A stretch of DNA of 64,000 nt. Source: Dictyobacter alpinus (lineage in GTDB: Bacteria; Chloroflexota; Ktedonobacteria; Ktedonobacterales; Ktedonobacteraceae). Positions 52,342 to 61,905 of this stretch are shown piece by piece. The notes beneath the pieces were generated by a model, which had not been told where the DNA came from, ran no database searches, and worked only from the letters and a program-made list of their open reading frames with translations. The stretch spans positions 2,356,001 to 2,420,000 of the forward strand of contig NZ_BIFT01000001.1 of the NCBI RefSeq assembly GCF_003967575.1, in the 5' to 3' direction. A program made the position numbers and the translations under genes. How positions within the stretch are numbered: the stretch's first letter is position 1; each line of letters begins with the position of its first letter.

Positions 52342-54933
52342 CTAAGGTAATGGTGGCTCGTCCTCGGCACGTGGTAGTTCGAGGGTGTCGGTATAATCGG
52401 TTGATTGCAGTTGGTCGGGGTGGTCGGCGTCATACCACCACAGTCTCTGGGTGACTTCCTTCTTCTCGTGATCCCAACAAAAATTGATTTCTCCAAAGTT
52501 GTTATAGCCGACGATCAGGTTGCCGGCTTTCCAACGGCTCAGCCAGTGGTCGTAGTTCATGACGGTATTCACAATGCCAGTTCTGGGCGCATCCAGTTTT
52601 TGCTCGATTTTTTCGGTGCGCTCGATGGCTTCTTCCAAAAGATTCTCGCGCGTACTTTTCTTCCCGATTGCGCTATCTATCGAGATGTCTCTGGTCTGCT
52701 TGCGCAATGTACCTTCCAGTCTGCGCGTGAGTATTTGTAGGATATTGATGCTCTTCAGGACGGACCGTAGTGGTCGTACACTGAAACGTGCCAGATGGGT
52801 GTGGGGCTTATGTTCTTTATCCACACTCTGGTTGAGGGAGTTGGTCAGGTAACGTATACGATAGCTGCGGCTGGGAGGAAATTTGTCAAAGGCTCCTGTG
52901 AACCATCCCCAGGCTGGCATGATGATTTCATTGGGTGAACGATGGGCGGCAATCAGGCGTGGTATGGCCCACCAGAAGCGGAAGAGTCTTTTACGGATAG
53001 TTGTGAGAAGGTAGTCAAGTGTATGGCTATCGTGTCCGTGCACGTCCCAGGCGAAAAAGTCGAGTTTGGGCTGTTTGCCTCCTTCGAGAAAGTTACGCAG
53101 CCGTGGATAGCCGATGGCCAGAACCGATATCTGTGCGCCTGAACCTTCATTACAGTAAGGACTGGAGGTGAAGTTGATGAATTTCGCGCTTTGTTTGGTT
53201 CTGGTGTCCCAGTATTCCAGGCTTGAACCAAAGGCGTAATGAACGTCGCCGGATAGAAAGATGACGCGTTTAAGGTCGCTCAGGGTGCGCAGGAATCTTT
53301 GGAAGGTACTCCACTCCAGCGCCCAGGCTTCACGGTCAAAGCGATAGTTGTCTTTGACACGCCAGCGACTCCAGAATTGGACGGTTTCGACAAAGTCTAC
53401 TCCAATGACGGGGGCGGCCGATATTATCAGGGTGACTTCGGCATCTTCGCACTCGATGTCATCAATCTGGGTTTTCATGGCCTCGGGCGATAGGAGTCCT
53501 GGGAAGTCTCTTGGATGTTGATAGTGGCGCTGGGTACGGGTGTCCATGACGATGATCTGATAGTTTGGTCCTTCGTAGCTGTAGTGCCAGCGTAAGGCTT
53601 CTGAAGAGCGTTGCAAGCTACCTTTGCCACTAAAGAATTCTGGCAGTCCAACCGCTCTGGTAATAGTAGCAGCCGGTCGCGTTTTTTCGTCGCCATCCCA
53701 GTTGTCCAGGGCCAGGAGCAAGGCTTTTCCGTGTGGCTCGCTGAATTGTTTGGGCGTGTTCCCCCAGGCCTGGAAGAGGGCGTAGGCGATGAGTCCGTTG
53801 CGGATGATACGCCGTCCCAGAGGCCTTTTCAAGACTTTATTGCACCATGCTCCATCGAGAAACCAGTCGTCGGTAATGTCGTGGTCGTCGCAGATCATGT
53901 AGGTGGCTATGTTGGCCAGGGCTCTCCTTACCTGGGGGAGGGTGTTGCGAAAGCTGTTGAGTCTCTCTATCTCTTCTTGATAATGTGCCTGTTCTTTGGC
54001 CTGGGTGACGCTTTCGGCATGCACACCTGGATATAGCCAGGCCCAAAAATCTTTGACGCTGAGCAACTCTTTGGGCCAGAGGGTATCCGACCAGCTAAAT
54101 AAATACATAGCGATATATTCGCTGAGTGAGATCAGATGATTATCGGGTTTGGTGGTGGTGAAGCCAGCTTGATTGAGGATGACGTTTTTACGGGTTCCTG
54201 GTAGTAATTTATTGGCTGGTAGATGGAGATGAGGTAAGATCTCTGTCTGGTTACCTGCCAGTAAGGTTTCTCCTGCATCTATAAGCGCATGGAGAAGGGG
54301 GGTGGCTACATCGTCGGCGTAGATCTGATCTCCAGTCATATAAAGTTGCTGTGGACGATCCTGACCGCCGTTTTCTTCGGCTCGGGCGATGATGGTATCG
54401 ACACCGGAGAGGGTTTCTTTGCCGATGCCATGGGTTTTGCGGCATGAGCCATGGATGACGCGTAGCTGATGAATATGCTGAGCCGGTAGCACAAAGCTCG
54501 GTAATGGATGGCCAGGATAGGTAATACACTTGATTGGTTCGGCCTCGTTGGGATCTGTGCTGAGCACTCCTGGAGTGGCTAACTGCTCGCTGGATTCGGC
54601 CTGTTCTGTGTGCTGATGGGCCTGATTTTTGCTGAAGGTCAGGTTGTAGTAGTAGCGTTGACCCCATTGGAGAGGCTCTTTCTCATCATCGACGCTGGCG
54701 GTGATCGCTATGATATGCAGATTATCACCCAGGCGAACAGTCCGTTGGCTGCCACTACATTCTTCATGCAGGTTGTTCGCTTCGTTGCTGCTATAAACGC
54801 TAAGGGTGACATGACGTGACTCTTTAAGTGCAAGCCAGACGGTAACGCTGTGTGGTTCAACCCTTCTTACAATCGGGCCAGATAAGATCAAGGGGAGCTG
54901 CTCGATGCGCTCGGCCAGTGGGGTCCAGGACAT
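52342..54933 (-). CDS. PhoD-like alkaline phosphatase/phosphodiesterase family protein
   Basis: 863 aa. An N-terminal domain of about 150 residues (VTVWLALKESRHVTLSVYS, Ig-like) precedes a metallophosphatase of PhoD type: HGSCRKTHG, YMTGDQIYADDV, YMICDDHDITDDW, IMDTRTQR, VIFLSGDVHYAFG. These motifs hold the metal-binding Asp, Asn and His residues. The last 250 residues, after the catalytic domain, have no family I know; they include the WAIPRLIAAHRSPNEI region and a coiled coil. There is no signal peptide, unlike secreted PhoD, so it is likely cytoplasmic. Divergent from the ThyX-like gene. Confidence 0.85.
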   Translation of the reverse strand: MSWTPLAERIEQLPLILSGPIVRRVEPHSVTVWLALKESRHVTLSVYSSNEANNLHEECSGSQRTVRLGDNLHIIAITASVDDEKEPLQWGQRYYYNLTFSKNQAHQHTEQAESSEQLATPGVLSTDPNEAEPIKCITYPGHPLPSFVLPAQHIHQLRVIHGSCRKTHGIGKETLSGVDTIIARAEENGGQDRPQQLYMTGDQIYADDVATPLLHALIDAGETLLAGNQTEILPHLHLPANKLLPGTRKNVILNQAGFTTTKPDNHLISLSEYIAMYLFSWSDTLWPKELLSVKDFWAWLYPGVHAESVTQAKEQAHYQEEIERLNSFRNTLPQVRRALANIATYMICDDHDITDDWFLDGAWCNKVLKRPLGRRIIRNGLIAYALFQAWGNTPKQFSEPHGKALLLALDNWDGDEKTRPAATITRAVGLPEFFSGKGSLQRSSEALRWHYSYEGPNYQIIVMDTRTQRHYQHPRDFPGLLSPEAMKTQIDDIECEDAEVTLIISAAPVIGVDFVETVQFWSRWRVKDNYRFDREAWALEWSTFQRFLRTLSDLKRVIFLSGDVHYAFGSSLEYWDTRTKQSAKFINFTSSPYCNEGSGAQISVLAIGYPRLRNFLEGGKQPKLDFFAWDVHGHDSHTLDYLLTTIRKRLFRFWWAIPRLIAAHRSPNEIIMPAWGWFTGAFDKFPPSRSYRIRYLTNSLNQSVDKEHKPHTHLARFSVRPLRSVLKSINILQILTRRLEGTLRKQTRDISIDSAIGKKSTRENLLEEAIERTEKIEQKLDAPRTGIVNTVMNYDHWLSRWKAGNLIVGYNNFGEINFCWDHEKKEVTQRLWWYDADHPDQLQSTDYTDTLELPRAEDEPPLP

Positions 54934-55143
54934 AAGAAATATTTCTCCGTGCGTATTTGCTGCTCTGTTGCGCTACTATAAATAAGCTCAAACATTCATT
55001 AGTTATACGGTTAATCATCAGGTTTGGTCGCAGTCTGACTATTTTCTCTCCCTCTTTTCGTGATGTGCCTGAAAGTGGTAACATGGCTTGCATTATCATA
55101 TTAAAAATAATGGCGAAGCAGGTTTCTTCGCGGGTAGGAAGTT

Positions 55144-56874
55144 ATGACGCAAGCTCAAAAAAATGAAAAGATGGCTCTGCCAATTGAGAAGGAATATATT
55201 TCTGGCGAGTATCGCTGGTTTACGTATGCTCCGGATGTGACGGGGCTGCGCTTGATCTGCTTGGAGGATCTGACTACGGGTACGGTGGTGACGACGACGG
55301 TGGCGAATCCTGACAGGCGGACGGCGGCCCATAAGGCATGGGCGGGTGCACGTCAGTCGCGGGCCGCTGGTATGCCGTGGGATATTTTGAGTGAGATGGG
55401 GGAGAAGGGGGTCGATCCAGACCAGAAGATCGAGGAGACGTTTCGGGGCTATGGCCATGCTTCTGTAGGGGATATGGCTCGCTTGAGTGTGGATATGGGG
55501 AAGATTCCGATGCATCTGTGCCTGGCTCTGTTTAATGAGGGATCGCTGAATTCTGGTCAGGAGAAGTCGACGCGCTATCAGCCGCGCTTTGGGAAGGCGG
55601 TTTTGCATCAGGTGCGTAATTATCTGCCTGCGGATTTCCCTGAGGCGGATCTAGTGGCTTTGGAGGAGCAGTATCAGGCGTTTGGCGCTCTGTCTCTATC
55701 CTTGTTTGCTCAGCACCGCGAGAAGTTGATGACGGCCTTTACACAGTATTATCAGGCCGATATGAGCCAACGGGACCAGAAGAGTGCTTTGACTTCGCGG
55801 GTGCTGGATTGTGTGCGCTCGTTTTTGCTGTTTGGTCAGTGGAGTGGAATGTCATTTGAGACTTCGGCCCGCGATTGGTCGCGTATTATCGCGGAGTTGA
55901 AGGCGGCTCCTGTGGCGTATTATCATCGGGTGGCGGCCCAGATTGAGCGTTTGCTGGCCCCTACGGCGGAGGAAGAGACGGCCCTGGCTTATAAGGCTGA
56001 GGCTCCTGGTCTGGTGCGCCATACGCATCCTATTGCCACAGTCAATCAGAATCTTCAGGCACTGCGTGAGTTTCTGCTAAGCGAGACCGATCTGCTGAAA
56101 GTGGTCCCGATCCAGCGTGAATTTCCCGGTCGGATAGAGCAGCGCGTGCGCCTGCTGGATGCTGAATGGACTCCTGGCGATCGTCTGCTGGCTGAATATG
56201 CGTTATTGCTCTGGCCTGGTCTGGAGCGTCATGCGCTGCTGGTCTGGATCCATGGGCAGTCTGTGGAGACAAAGCAGGCACTGAGTCGGTTGCTGTTTGC
56301 GGAACATAATAATTATCGTGAGTTGCCTGGCTTTGCGCGTACGACATCGATGACGCTGGCCATTGAGAGTTTTCTGGGTGAGTTGCGGGACTTTAATCGC
56401 CATCGTGCCTGGGGGCGTTTCTTTCCTTTACCGCTGGTATTTGGGGAACGGGTGAGCCGTGATACCATCCAGCAGATTTTAGCGCGTGGCTTTGGCCTGC
56501 CGCTCTACCTGTCTGAGATTGCGGAGTTCGCGGAACTGCGCGTGGCGTTTGAACGCGATCTCTTGGATTATTATCAGCGCCTGCAGGCGTTCCTGGATCA
56601 GGTTGCCACACAATATGGGGAAGCAATTGATTATGCTTTTATGCTCAATCTATTGCCTCTGGCTCACCAGGTAGATCTCTGGATGCATGGCGATCCCAAG
56701 CAGGCCCTTTACCTGACAGTCCAGCGTGTCCGACCGGGCGGCCATATTAATTATCGCGCCCTGGCCTATGAAGCTAATCAACTGCTGGCGGCATCAGATC
56801 CCTATCTATCGGCTCTACAATTGGAACACCAACCGGATCCCGCGAACCGCGAAGAGTTTTTTGATCGCAGCTAG
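55144..56874 (+). CDS. Two-domain ThyX-like protein (flavin-dependent thymidylate synthase family), divergent
   Basis: 576 aa, over twice the 220-270 aa of standard ThyX. N-terminal half: RGYGHASVGDMARLSVDMGKIPMHLCLALFN, then SGQEKSTRYQPRFG, where QEKSTRY stands for the NExSxRY part of the ThyX motif; the RHR triplet before it is absent. C-terminal half repeats the fold: FARTTSMTLAIESFLGELRDFNRHRAWGRFFPL, QRVRPGGHINYRALAYEAN, keeping RHR but not the SxNE part. It looks like a duplicated ThyX with motif parts split between halves. Whether it still makes dTMP is open. ATG 55144 has AGGAAG upstream. Confidence 0.72.
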   Translation: MTQAQKNEKMALPIEKEYISGEYRWFTYAPDVTGLRLICLEDLTTGTVVTTTVANPDRRTAAHKAWAGARQSRAAGMPWDILSEMGEKGVDPDQKIEETFRGYGHASVGDMARLSVDMGKIPMHLCLALFNEGSLNSGQEKSTRYQPRFGKAVLHQVRNYLPADFPEADLVALEEQYQAFGALSLSLFAQHREKLMTAFTQYYQADMSQRDQKSALTSRVLDCVRSFLLFGQWSGMSFETSARDWSRIIAELKAAPVAYYHRVAAQIERLLAPTAEEETALAYKAEAPGLVRHTHPIATVNQNLQALREFLLSETDLLKVVPIQREFPGRIEQRVRLLDAEWTPGDRLLAEYALLLWPGLERHALLVWIHGQSVETKQALSRLLFAEHNNYRELPGFARTTSMTLAIESFLGELRDFNRHRAWGRFFPLPLVFGERVSRDTIQQILARGFGLPLYLSEIAEFAELRVAFERDLLDYYQRLQAFLDQVATQYGEAIDYAFMLNLLPLAHQVDLWMHGDPKQALYLTVQRVRPGGHINYRALAYEANQLLAASDPYLSALQLEHQPDPANREEFFDRS

Positions 56875-56898
56875 AGGCTCGAGTCTAAGGTTGTGGTA

Positions 56899-56940
56899 AA
56901 AAGAGGGAAGTGGAAGATTATACTTCCACCTCCCTCTTTA
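56899..56940. terminator. Bidirectional terminator
   Basis: Arms of about 18 bp (AAAGAGGGAAGTGGAAG and near-complement, one mismatch) separated by ATTATA, between the ThyX-like gene and the RRM gene ending at 56968. Confidence 0.82.
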
Positions 56941-56967
56941 TTGAGAATGTTGAACGACGAGGTTAAC

Positions 56968-57303
56968 TTAATAGCGACGATCACGATAACCGCCACCGCC
57001 ACCGCCACCACCGCGTGAGTCACGGCGTTGGAAACCGCCGCCACCACCGCCACGATTATCGCGTTTCTCCTGCGCTTCATTTACAATAATGGTACGACCT
57101 TCCAGGCTAGAATTGTTAAGTTGATTCATCGCGCTTTGAGCGTCTTCATCATTGCTCATTTCTACAAAGCCAAATCCTTTGCTGCGTCCAGTCTCGCGAT
57201 CCATGATGATCGTTGCTGAAAGCACCTGACCAAACTGACCAAATAGATCATTGAGATCCTGGTCGGTTGTCCGGTAGGGCAATTTGCCTACATAGAGTTT
57301 CAC
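56968..57303 (-). CDS. RRM-domain RNA-binding protein with Gly-rich tail
   Basis: 111 aa. One RNA-recognition motif: RNP2 KLYVGKLPY at the N-terminus, RNP1 SKGFGFVEM at about 44-52, and the final beta strand TIIVNEAQEK. A tail of Gly and Arg/Asp (RGG-like; from about 84 to the end) follows. Such small proteins in cyanobacteria and Chloroflexota bind single-stranded RNA and often respond to cold. Single gene ending at a bidirectional terminator. Glycine runs will give spurious overlapping frames. Confidence 0.93.
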   Translation of the reverse strand: MKLYVGKLPYRTTDQDLNDLFGQFGQVLSATIIMDRETGRSKGFGFVEMSNDEDAQSAMNQLNNSSLEGRTIIVNEAQEKRDNRGGGGGGFQRRDSRGGGGGGGGYRDRRY

Positions 57304-57519
57304 TTATCTGTTCTCCAATCGACGCCATCAAGCCTATCTCGGTCCGTGAACTAGTATTTTCACAAACTTGAAACCGCGATACGTGTCGTCGCTTTCTGTT
57401 CTATCAATATACACCATACTATGGTACGGTGTGCAAATTTTATGTTGATGAGTCTTTGTAAATAAACTGTTCTTTTTACATATTATCTACAAAGACGCAT
57501 TTTATCAACTCCTGTTGGA

Positions 57520-60114
57520 CTAGACTGCCGCGCCTTCCTTGCTTTTCATCTCGAGTTTGCCATTGGAGACGTCAAAGTTGATGTCTGATCCGTCCTTGAC
57601 GTTGCCTTGTAGTATTGCTTGCGCTATGCGGTTCTCGATCTCTTTCTGGATGACGCGTTTTAATGGTCGTGCGCCGAACTGTGGATCATAGCCTTCCTCA
57701 GCGAGGTAGTCGCGGGCGGCATCCGTGAGTGTGATGGTGGCATGCCGATCCGCTATCCGTGGCCGGATGCGGTTCAACTGGATCTCAATGATCTCTTTGA
57801 CGTTGTCCTTGCTGATAGGATGGAAGATAATGATCTCGTCGATGCGGTTGATGAATTCCGGTCTGAGCCCTTCTTCTTTGAGCTTCTGGCGGATGTCGCG
57901 TTGGATGCTATCTTCGTCCAGGTTGGCATAGGTGTGTAGCCAGCGGTCGCCAATATTGCTGGTCATAATGATCACGGTGTTTCTGAAGTCTACGGTCCTG
58001 CCCTGTCCGTCGGTGAGGCGCCCATCGTCCAGTACTTGTAGCAGGATATTGAAGACTTCGGGGGCGGCCTTCTCGATTTCATCAAGGAGGATGACGCTAT
58101 AGGGCCGCCTGCGCACGGCTTCAGTCAGTTGTCCGCCTTCCTCATATCCTACATATCCGGGAGGGGCTCCGATCAGGCGGGCGACGCTGTGCTTCTCCAT
58201 GTACTCTGACATGTCAATGCGAATCATGGCATGCTCATCATCAAAGAGAAATTCGGCCAGGGCGCGGGCCAGTTCGGTTTTACCGACACCGGTAGGACCC
58301 AGGAAAAGGAAACTGGCCAGGGGCCGATTGGGATCCTGGAGTCCGGCTCGGGAGCGGCGTACGGCGTCGGCTACGGTGATCAGTGCGGGTTCTTGTCCGA
58401 CGACCCGCAGGCGCAGGCGCTCCTCCATGTGTAGTAACTTCTGGATCTCGCCTTCCATCATACGCGAGACCGGAATGTGGGTCCATTTGGAGACGATTTC
58501 GGCGATATCTTCGGCGTCTACCTCTTCTTTAAACATGCGGGCGGCTTTAAGTTCTGCCAGTTTAGCTTCCTGTTCCCAGATGCGTTGCTCTAGTACCTGT
58601 AGCTTTTCGTAGCGGAGCCGGGCCATCTCCTCATAGTTATAGTCGCGCTCGGCTTTATCATAGGCGATCTGTGCTTCGTCCAGTTGCTGCTTGAGCTTAC
58701 GTAGCTCCTCTACCGGCTGGCGCTGTGTATCCAGGGCGAGTTGCATGACGCGTAGCTGCTCGCTCAGATTGGCGATCTCCTGCTCTACTTTTTGCCGTCG
58801 CTCTTTACTGGCCTCATCGCTCTCCTTTTTGAGGGCCTCCTGCTCTACTTGTAGCTGCTGAATACGCCGCTTCAGTGCATCCATTTCACTGGGCGTACTA
58901 TCAAGTTCGACGCGGCGATGACTGGCGGCCTCGTCTACCAGGTCGATGGCTTTGTCCGGTAGGAAACGGTCGGTAATATAGCGATCGGAGAGGACGGCGG
59001 CGGCTACCAGGGCGCTATCCTGGATGCGCACACCGTGGTGCAGCTCGTAGCGTGGTTTCAGGCCACGTAGAATACTGATCGTATCTTCGACGCTGGGCGG
59101 CTCAACCATTACTGGCTGGAAGCGCCGTTCCAGGGCGGCATCCTTCTCGATATATTTGCGATATTCATTGAGTGTGGTGGCACCGATACAATGGAGCTCG
59201 CCACGGGCCAGCATTGGTTTAAGCATATTTGAGGCATCCATTGAACCCTCGGCGGCCCCGGCTCCAACGAGCGTATGGAGCTCATCGATGAAGAGGATAA
59301 TGTTGCCGGCGGCGCTGGTTACTTCTTTCAGGACTGCCTTGAGGCGCTCCTCAAATTCTCCTCTGAATTTGGCGCCTGCGACCAGGGCTCCGAGGTCCAG
59401 GGTTACGACCTGTTTGTTGACCAGACCTTTGGGCACGTCGCCGCGTACGATGCGTTGGGCCAGTCCTTCGACGATGGCGGTCTTACCGACGCCGGGCTCA
59501 CCGATGAGGACCGGATTATTTTTGGTTCGGCGGCTCAGCACCTGAATGACGCGCCGGATCTCCTCGTCACGGCCAATAACGGGATCCAGCTTGCCTTGCC
59601 GGGCCAGTTCCGTCAGGTTACGGCCATATTTTTCCAGCGCCTGGTATTTCCCCTCTGGATTCTGATCTGTAACGCGTTGAGAGCCTCGTATGGAGGTCAG
59701 TGACTGCATCACCTGTTCACGGCTCAGTCCTGCGGCCTTGAGTATTCTCTGGGCTGTGGGATCTGTATTGAGGAGTGCCAGTAAGAGGTGTTCAACACTA
59801 AGATATTCATCTTTAAAGGTACTCATCTCGCTCCATGCTTCATCCAGTACTTTCCGTAGCTGGGGCGAGAGGCCGGGTTCACTACCGCCATAGGCGCGTG
59901 GCATGCGCTCAATGTCGTTTTCAACCATTGTTCTGGCGGTCTGGATGTTGCCACCAGCTTTCTGCATAATCTGTTGAACGACTCCACCTTCTTGCGCGAG
60001 GAGTGCGTCGAGCAGATGGGCTGGTTCAACCTGACTATTGTTGTGCTCTTTTGCTTTTTCTAGAGCTTCCTGTATGGCTTCCCTGGCTTTATCTGTAAAA
60101 CGTTCAATCTTCAT
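57520..60114 (-). CDS. clpB: ClpB chaperone (Hsp100 disaggregase)
   Basis: 864 aa, full ClpB length. N domain with two Clp_N repeats (about 1-150), NBD1 with Walker A GEPGVGKT near 205 and FIDELHTLVGAG, a full coiled-coil M domain (about 405-525) that sets ClpB apart from ClpA and ClpC, and NBD2 with GPTGVGKT near 608, VILLDEIEKA and a C-terminal DPQFGARPLKRVIQ. No tail peptide for ClpP binding was seen, in line with a disaggregase working with DnaK. No HrcA/CIRCE site was spotted upstream by eye. Confidence 0.96.
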   Translation of the reverse strand: MKIERFTDKAREAIQEALEKAKEHNNSQVEPAHLLDALLAQEGGVVQQIMQKAGGNIQTARTMVENDIERMPRAYGGSEPGLSPQLRKVLDEAWSEMSTFKDEYLSVEHLLLALLNTDPTAQRILKAAGLSREQVMQSLTSIRGSQRVTDQNPEGKYQALEKYGRNLTELARQGKLDPVIGRDEEIRRVIQVLSRRTKNNPVLIGEPGVGKTAIVEGLAQRIVRGDVPKGLVNKQVVTLDLGALVAGAKFRGEFEERLKAVLKEVTSAAGNIILFIDELHTLVGAGAAEGSMDASNMLKPMLARGELHCIGATTLNEYRKYIEKDAALERRFQPVMVEPPSVEDTISILRGLKPRYELHHGVRIQDSALVAAAVLSDRYITDRFLPDKAIDLVDEAASHRRVELDSTPSEMDALKRRIQQLQVEQEALKKESDEASKERRQKVEQEIANLSEQLRVMQLALDTQRQPVEELRKLKQQLDEAQIAYDKAERDYNYEEMARLRYEKLQVLEQRIWEQEAKLAELKAARMFKEEVDAEDIAEIVSKWTHIPVSRMMEGEIQKLLHMEERLRLRVVGQEPALITVADAVRRSRAGLQDPNRPLASFLFLGPTGVGKTELARALAEFLFDDEHAMIRIDMSEYMEKHSVARLIGAPPGYVGYEEGGQLTEAVRRRPYSVILLDEIEKAAPEVFNILLQVLDDGRLTDGQGRTVDFRNTVIIMTSNIGDRWLHTYANLDEDSIQRDIRQKLKEEGLRPEFINRIDEIIIFHPISKDNVKEIIEIQLNRIRPRIADRHATITLTDAARDYLAEEGYDPQFGARPLKRVIQKEIENRIAQAILQGNVKDGSDINFDVSNGKLEMKSKEGAAV

Positions 60115-60407
60115 TGTGCAACTCCATGGCTTGTTCGCTTGAGGTTTGTCGCTTTTACTATTTACACTATACCACTTAGTCGTTCGCTATTATGAATCCG
60201 CTCGATGAGCATGAGCTGCTACGACTTTAGCGTTTGTATATCAAGTTTAATGATAGGATTTATGTTAGAATGGTGACTGGCCTGGTAAATTTAAGGAACA
60301 AAAGGCAGAACATTCGCGCATCTGATTTCATCCCATAACACAAAGTGATATAATAGGTGCCAAATTGGCACGTTTTCGTCTGGCGGAAAGAGGAAAAGAG
60401 CACCATT
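60115..60407. other. Divergent promoter region of clpB and ffh
   Basis: TATAAT at 60349-60354 is a good -10 for ffh, with a weak -35 (TTTCAT, 60326-60331; 17-bp spacer), giving a leader of about 50 nt. No clear heat-shock operator for clpB. Confidence 0.5.
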
Positions 60408-61901
60408 ATGGCAATGTTTGAGAACTTATCTAAACGTCTTGAAGGTATATTTAATAATCTCGGTGGACAGGGTAAGCTGACCGAGGATGATGTTAATGCG
60501 GCACTGCGTGAGGTCAGGTTGGCGCTGATTGAAGCTGATGTTAATCTGAAGGTGGCACGTCAATTTGTCGAGCGTGTCAAGGAAAAGGCTATTGGCGCTA
60601 ATGTGATGGGTAGCCTCTCGCCGGCTCAGCAGGTGCTCTCGATTGTGAATGAGGAACTGGTTGAGGTTCTGGGTGGCGCAGAGGGAAAAAATAGATTAGA
60701 TCTGGGTGGCACTCCTCCGCAGGTTATTATGTTGGTCGGGTTGCAGGGCTCTGGTAAAACAACGTCCGCCGCCAAACTGGCGAATTATTTGCGTAAACAG
60801 GGGCAGCGACCTTTGCTTGTGGCGGCCGATATGTATCGTCCCGCTGCTGTAAATCAGTTGAAGGCACTGGGGCGCCAGTTGACGATCCCTGTCTATTCTG
60901 AGCCGACAGGCGCGGATCCTGTGGATATCTGCGTGAATTCACTGGCCTATGCGCGTGAACAGGCTTGCTCGGTGGTGATTCTGGATACCGCGGGCCGCTT
61001 GAATATCGATGAGCGTATGATGAATGAGGTGATCAATATTCGTCAGCGCTTACAGCCGCGTGAGGTGTTGTTGGTCGCGGATGCCATGACGGGTCAAGAA
61101 GCGGTGCGAGTTGCCGATGACTTTAATAAGGCTGTTTCGCTTACTGGTATGATCCTGACGAAAATGGATGGTGATGCCCGTGGTGGTGCGGCTCTGTCGA
61201 TTCGGACCGTAACTGGTGTGCCGGTGAAGTTTATGGGCGTTGGTGAGAAAACCGACGCGTTAGAGCCGTTTTATCCCGATCGACTGGCCTCTCGTATACT
61301 GGGAATGGGCGACGTTCTTTCACTGATCGAGCGAGCTCAGGAAAGTATCGATGAGGAAGAGGCACTCAAGGCTCAACAGAAATTACAGCAGGGTAAGTTT
61401 GATCTTGAGGACTTCCTGAATTCTATGCGTCAGTTGAAGCGTATGGGACCATTGCGTAACGTAATGGAGATGTTACCTGGCTTTAATAAACTGGCCGCTA
61501 TGCCGGAAATGGAAGAGGCGTTGGAAGGCGATCAACTGAAGTATGTTGAGGCGATGATCCTTTCGATGACGAAAGAGGAGCGGCGGAATCCTGATATCAT
61601 GAATGGTAGCCGCCGTAAGCGTATCGCTCGCGGTAGCGGCACGACGGTCCAGGAAGTGAACCAGCTGTTAGATCAATTTAATGAAATGCGTACGATGATG
61701 CGCCAGATGAGTACCGGTAAGGGTCCCTGGGCACAGATGGCTCGCCAGTTTGGTGGCGGCGCTGGTATCCCAGGAATGCCGAGTATGCCTGCTCTCCCTG
61801 GCGCTGGTCGCTCCGGTGGCGGCGGTAAGAAAACTGGTAAAGCCGTCCGTAAGGAGAAGCGCAAGCAGCAGAAATCGAAGTCGCGCGGCGGAAAGAGGTG
61901 A
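60408..61901 (+). CDS. ffh: Signal recognition particle protein Ffh (SRP54)
   Basis: 497 aa from ATG 60408. NG domain: helical N part to about 90, G1 GLQGSGKTTSAAKLANYL, DTAGRL (G3), TKMDGDARGG (G4), and the IRTVTGVPVKFMGVGEKTD insert. The Met-rich M domain from about 300 (FDLEDFLNSMRQLKRMGPLRNVMEMLPGF...) binds SRP RNA and signal peptides. The C-terminal tail is Gly/Met/Lys-rich, longer than usual. It delivers ribosome-nascent chains to FtsY. Stop TGA at 61899-61901 is followed 4 bp later by the next start. Confidence 0.96.
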   Translation: MAMFENLSKRLEGIFNNLGGQGKLTEDDVNAALREVRLALIEADVNLKVARQFVERVKEKAIGANVMGSLSPAQQVLSIVNEELVEVLGGAEGKNRLDLGGTPPQVIMLVGLQGSGKTTSAAKLANYLRKQGQRPLLVAADMYRPAAVNQLKALGRQLTIPVYSEPTGADPVDICVNSLAYAREQACSVVILDTAGRLNIDERMMNEVINIRQRLQPREVLLVADAMTGQEAVRVADDFNKAVSLTGMILTKMDGDARGGAALSIRTVTGVPVKFMGVGEKTDALEPFYPDRLASRILGMGDVLSLIERAQESIDEEEALKAQQKLQQGKFDLEDFLNSMRQLKRMGPLRNVMEMLPGFNKLAAMPEMEEALEGDQLKYVEAMILSMTKEERRNPDIMNGSRRKRIARGSGTTVQEVNQLLDQFNEMRTMMRQMSTGKGPWAQMARQFGGGAGIPGMPSMPALPGAGRSGGGGKKTGKAVRKEKRKQQKSKSRGGKR

Positions 61902-61905
61902 GTCG

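Noticed and set aside
56871..57080. Minus-strand frame rich in Val/Ala beneath the RRM gene
   Set aside because: Shadow of the Gly-rich codons of the RRM protein tail.
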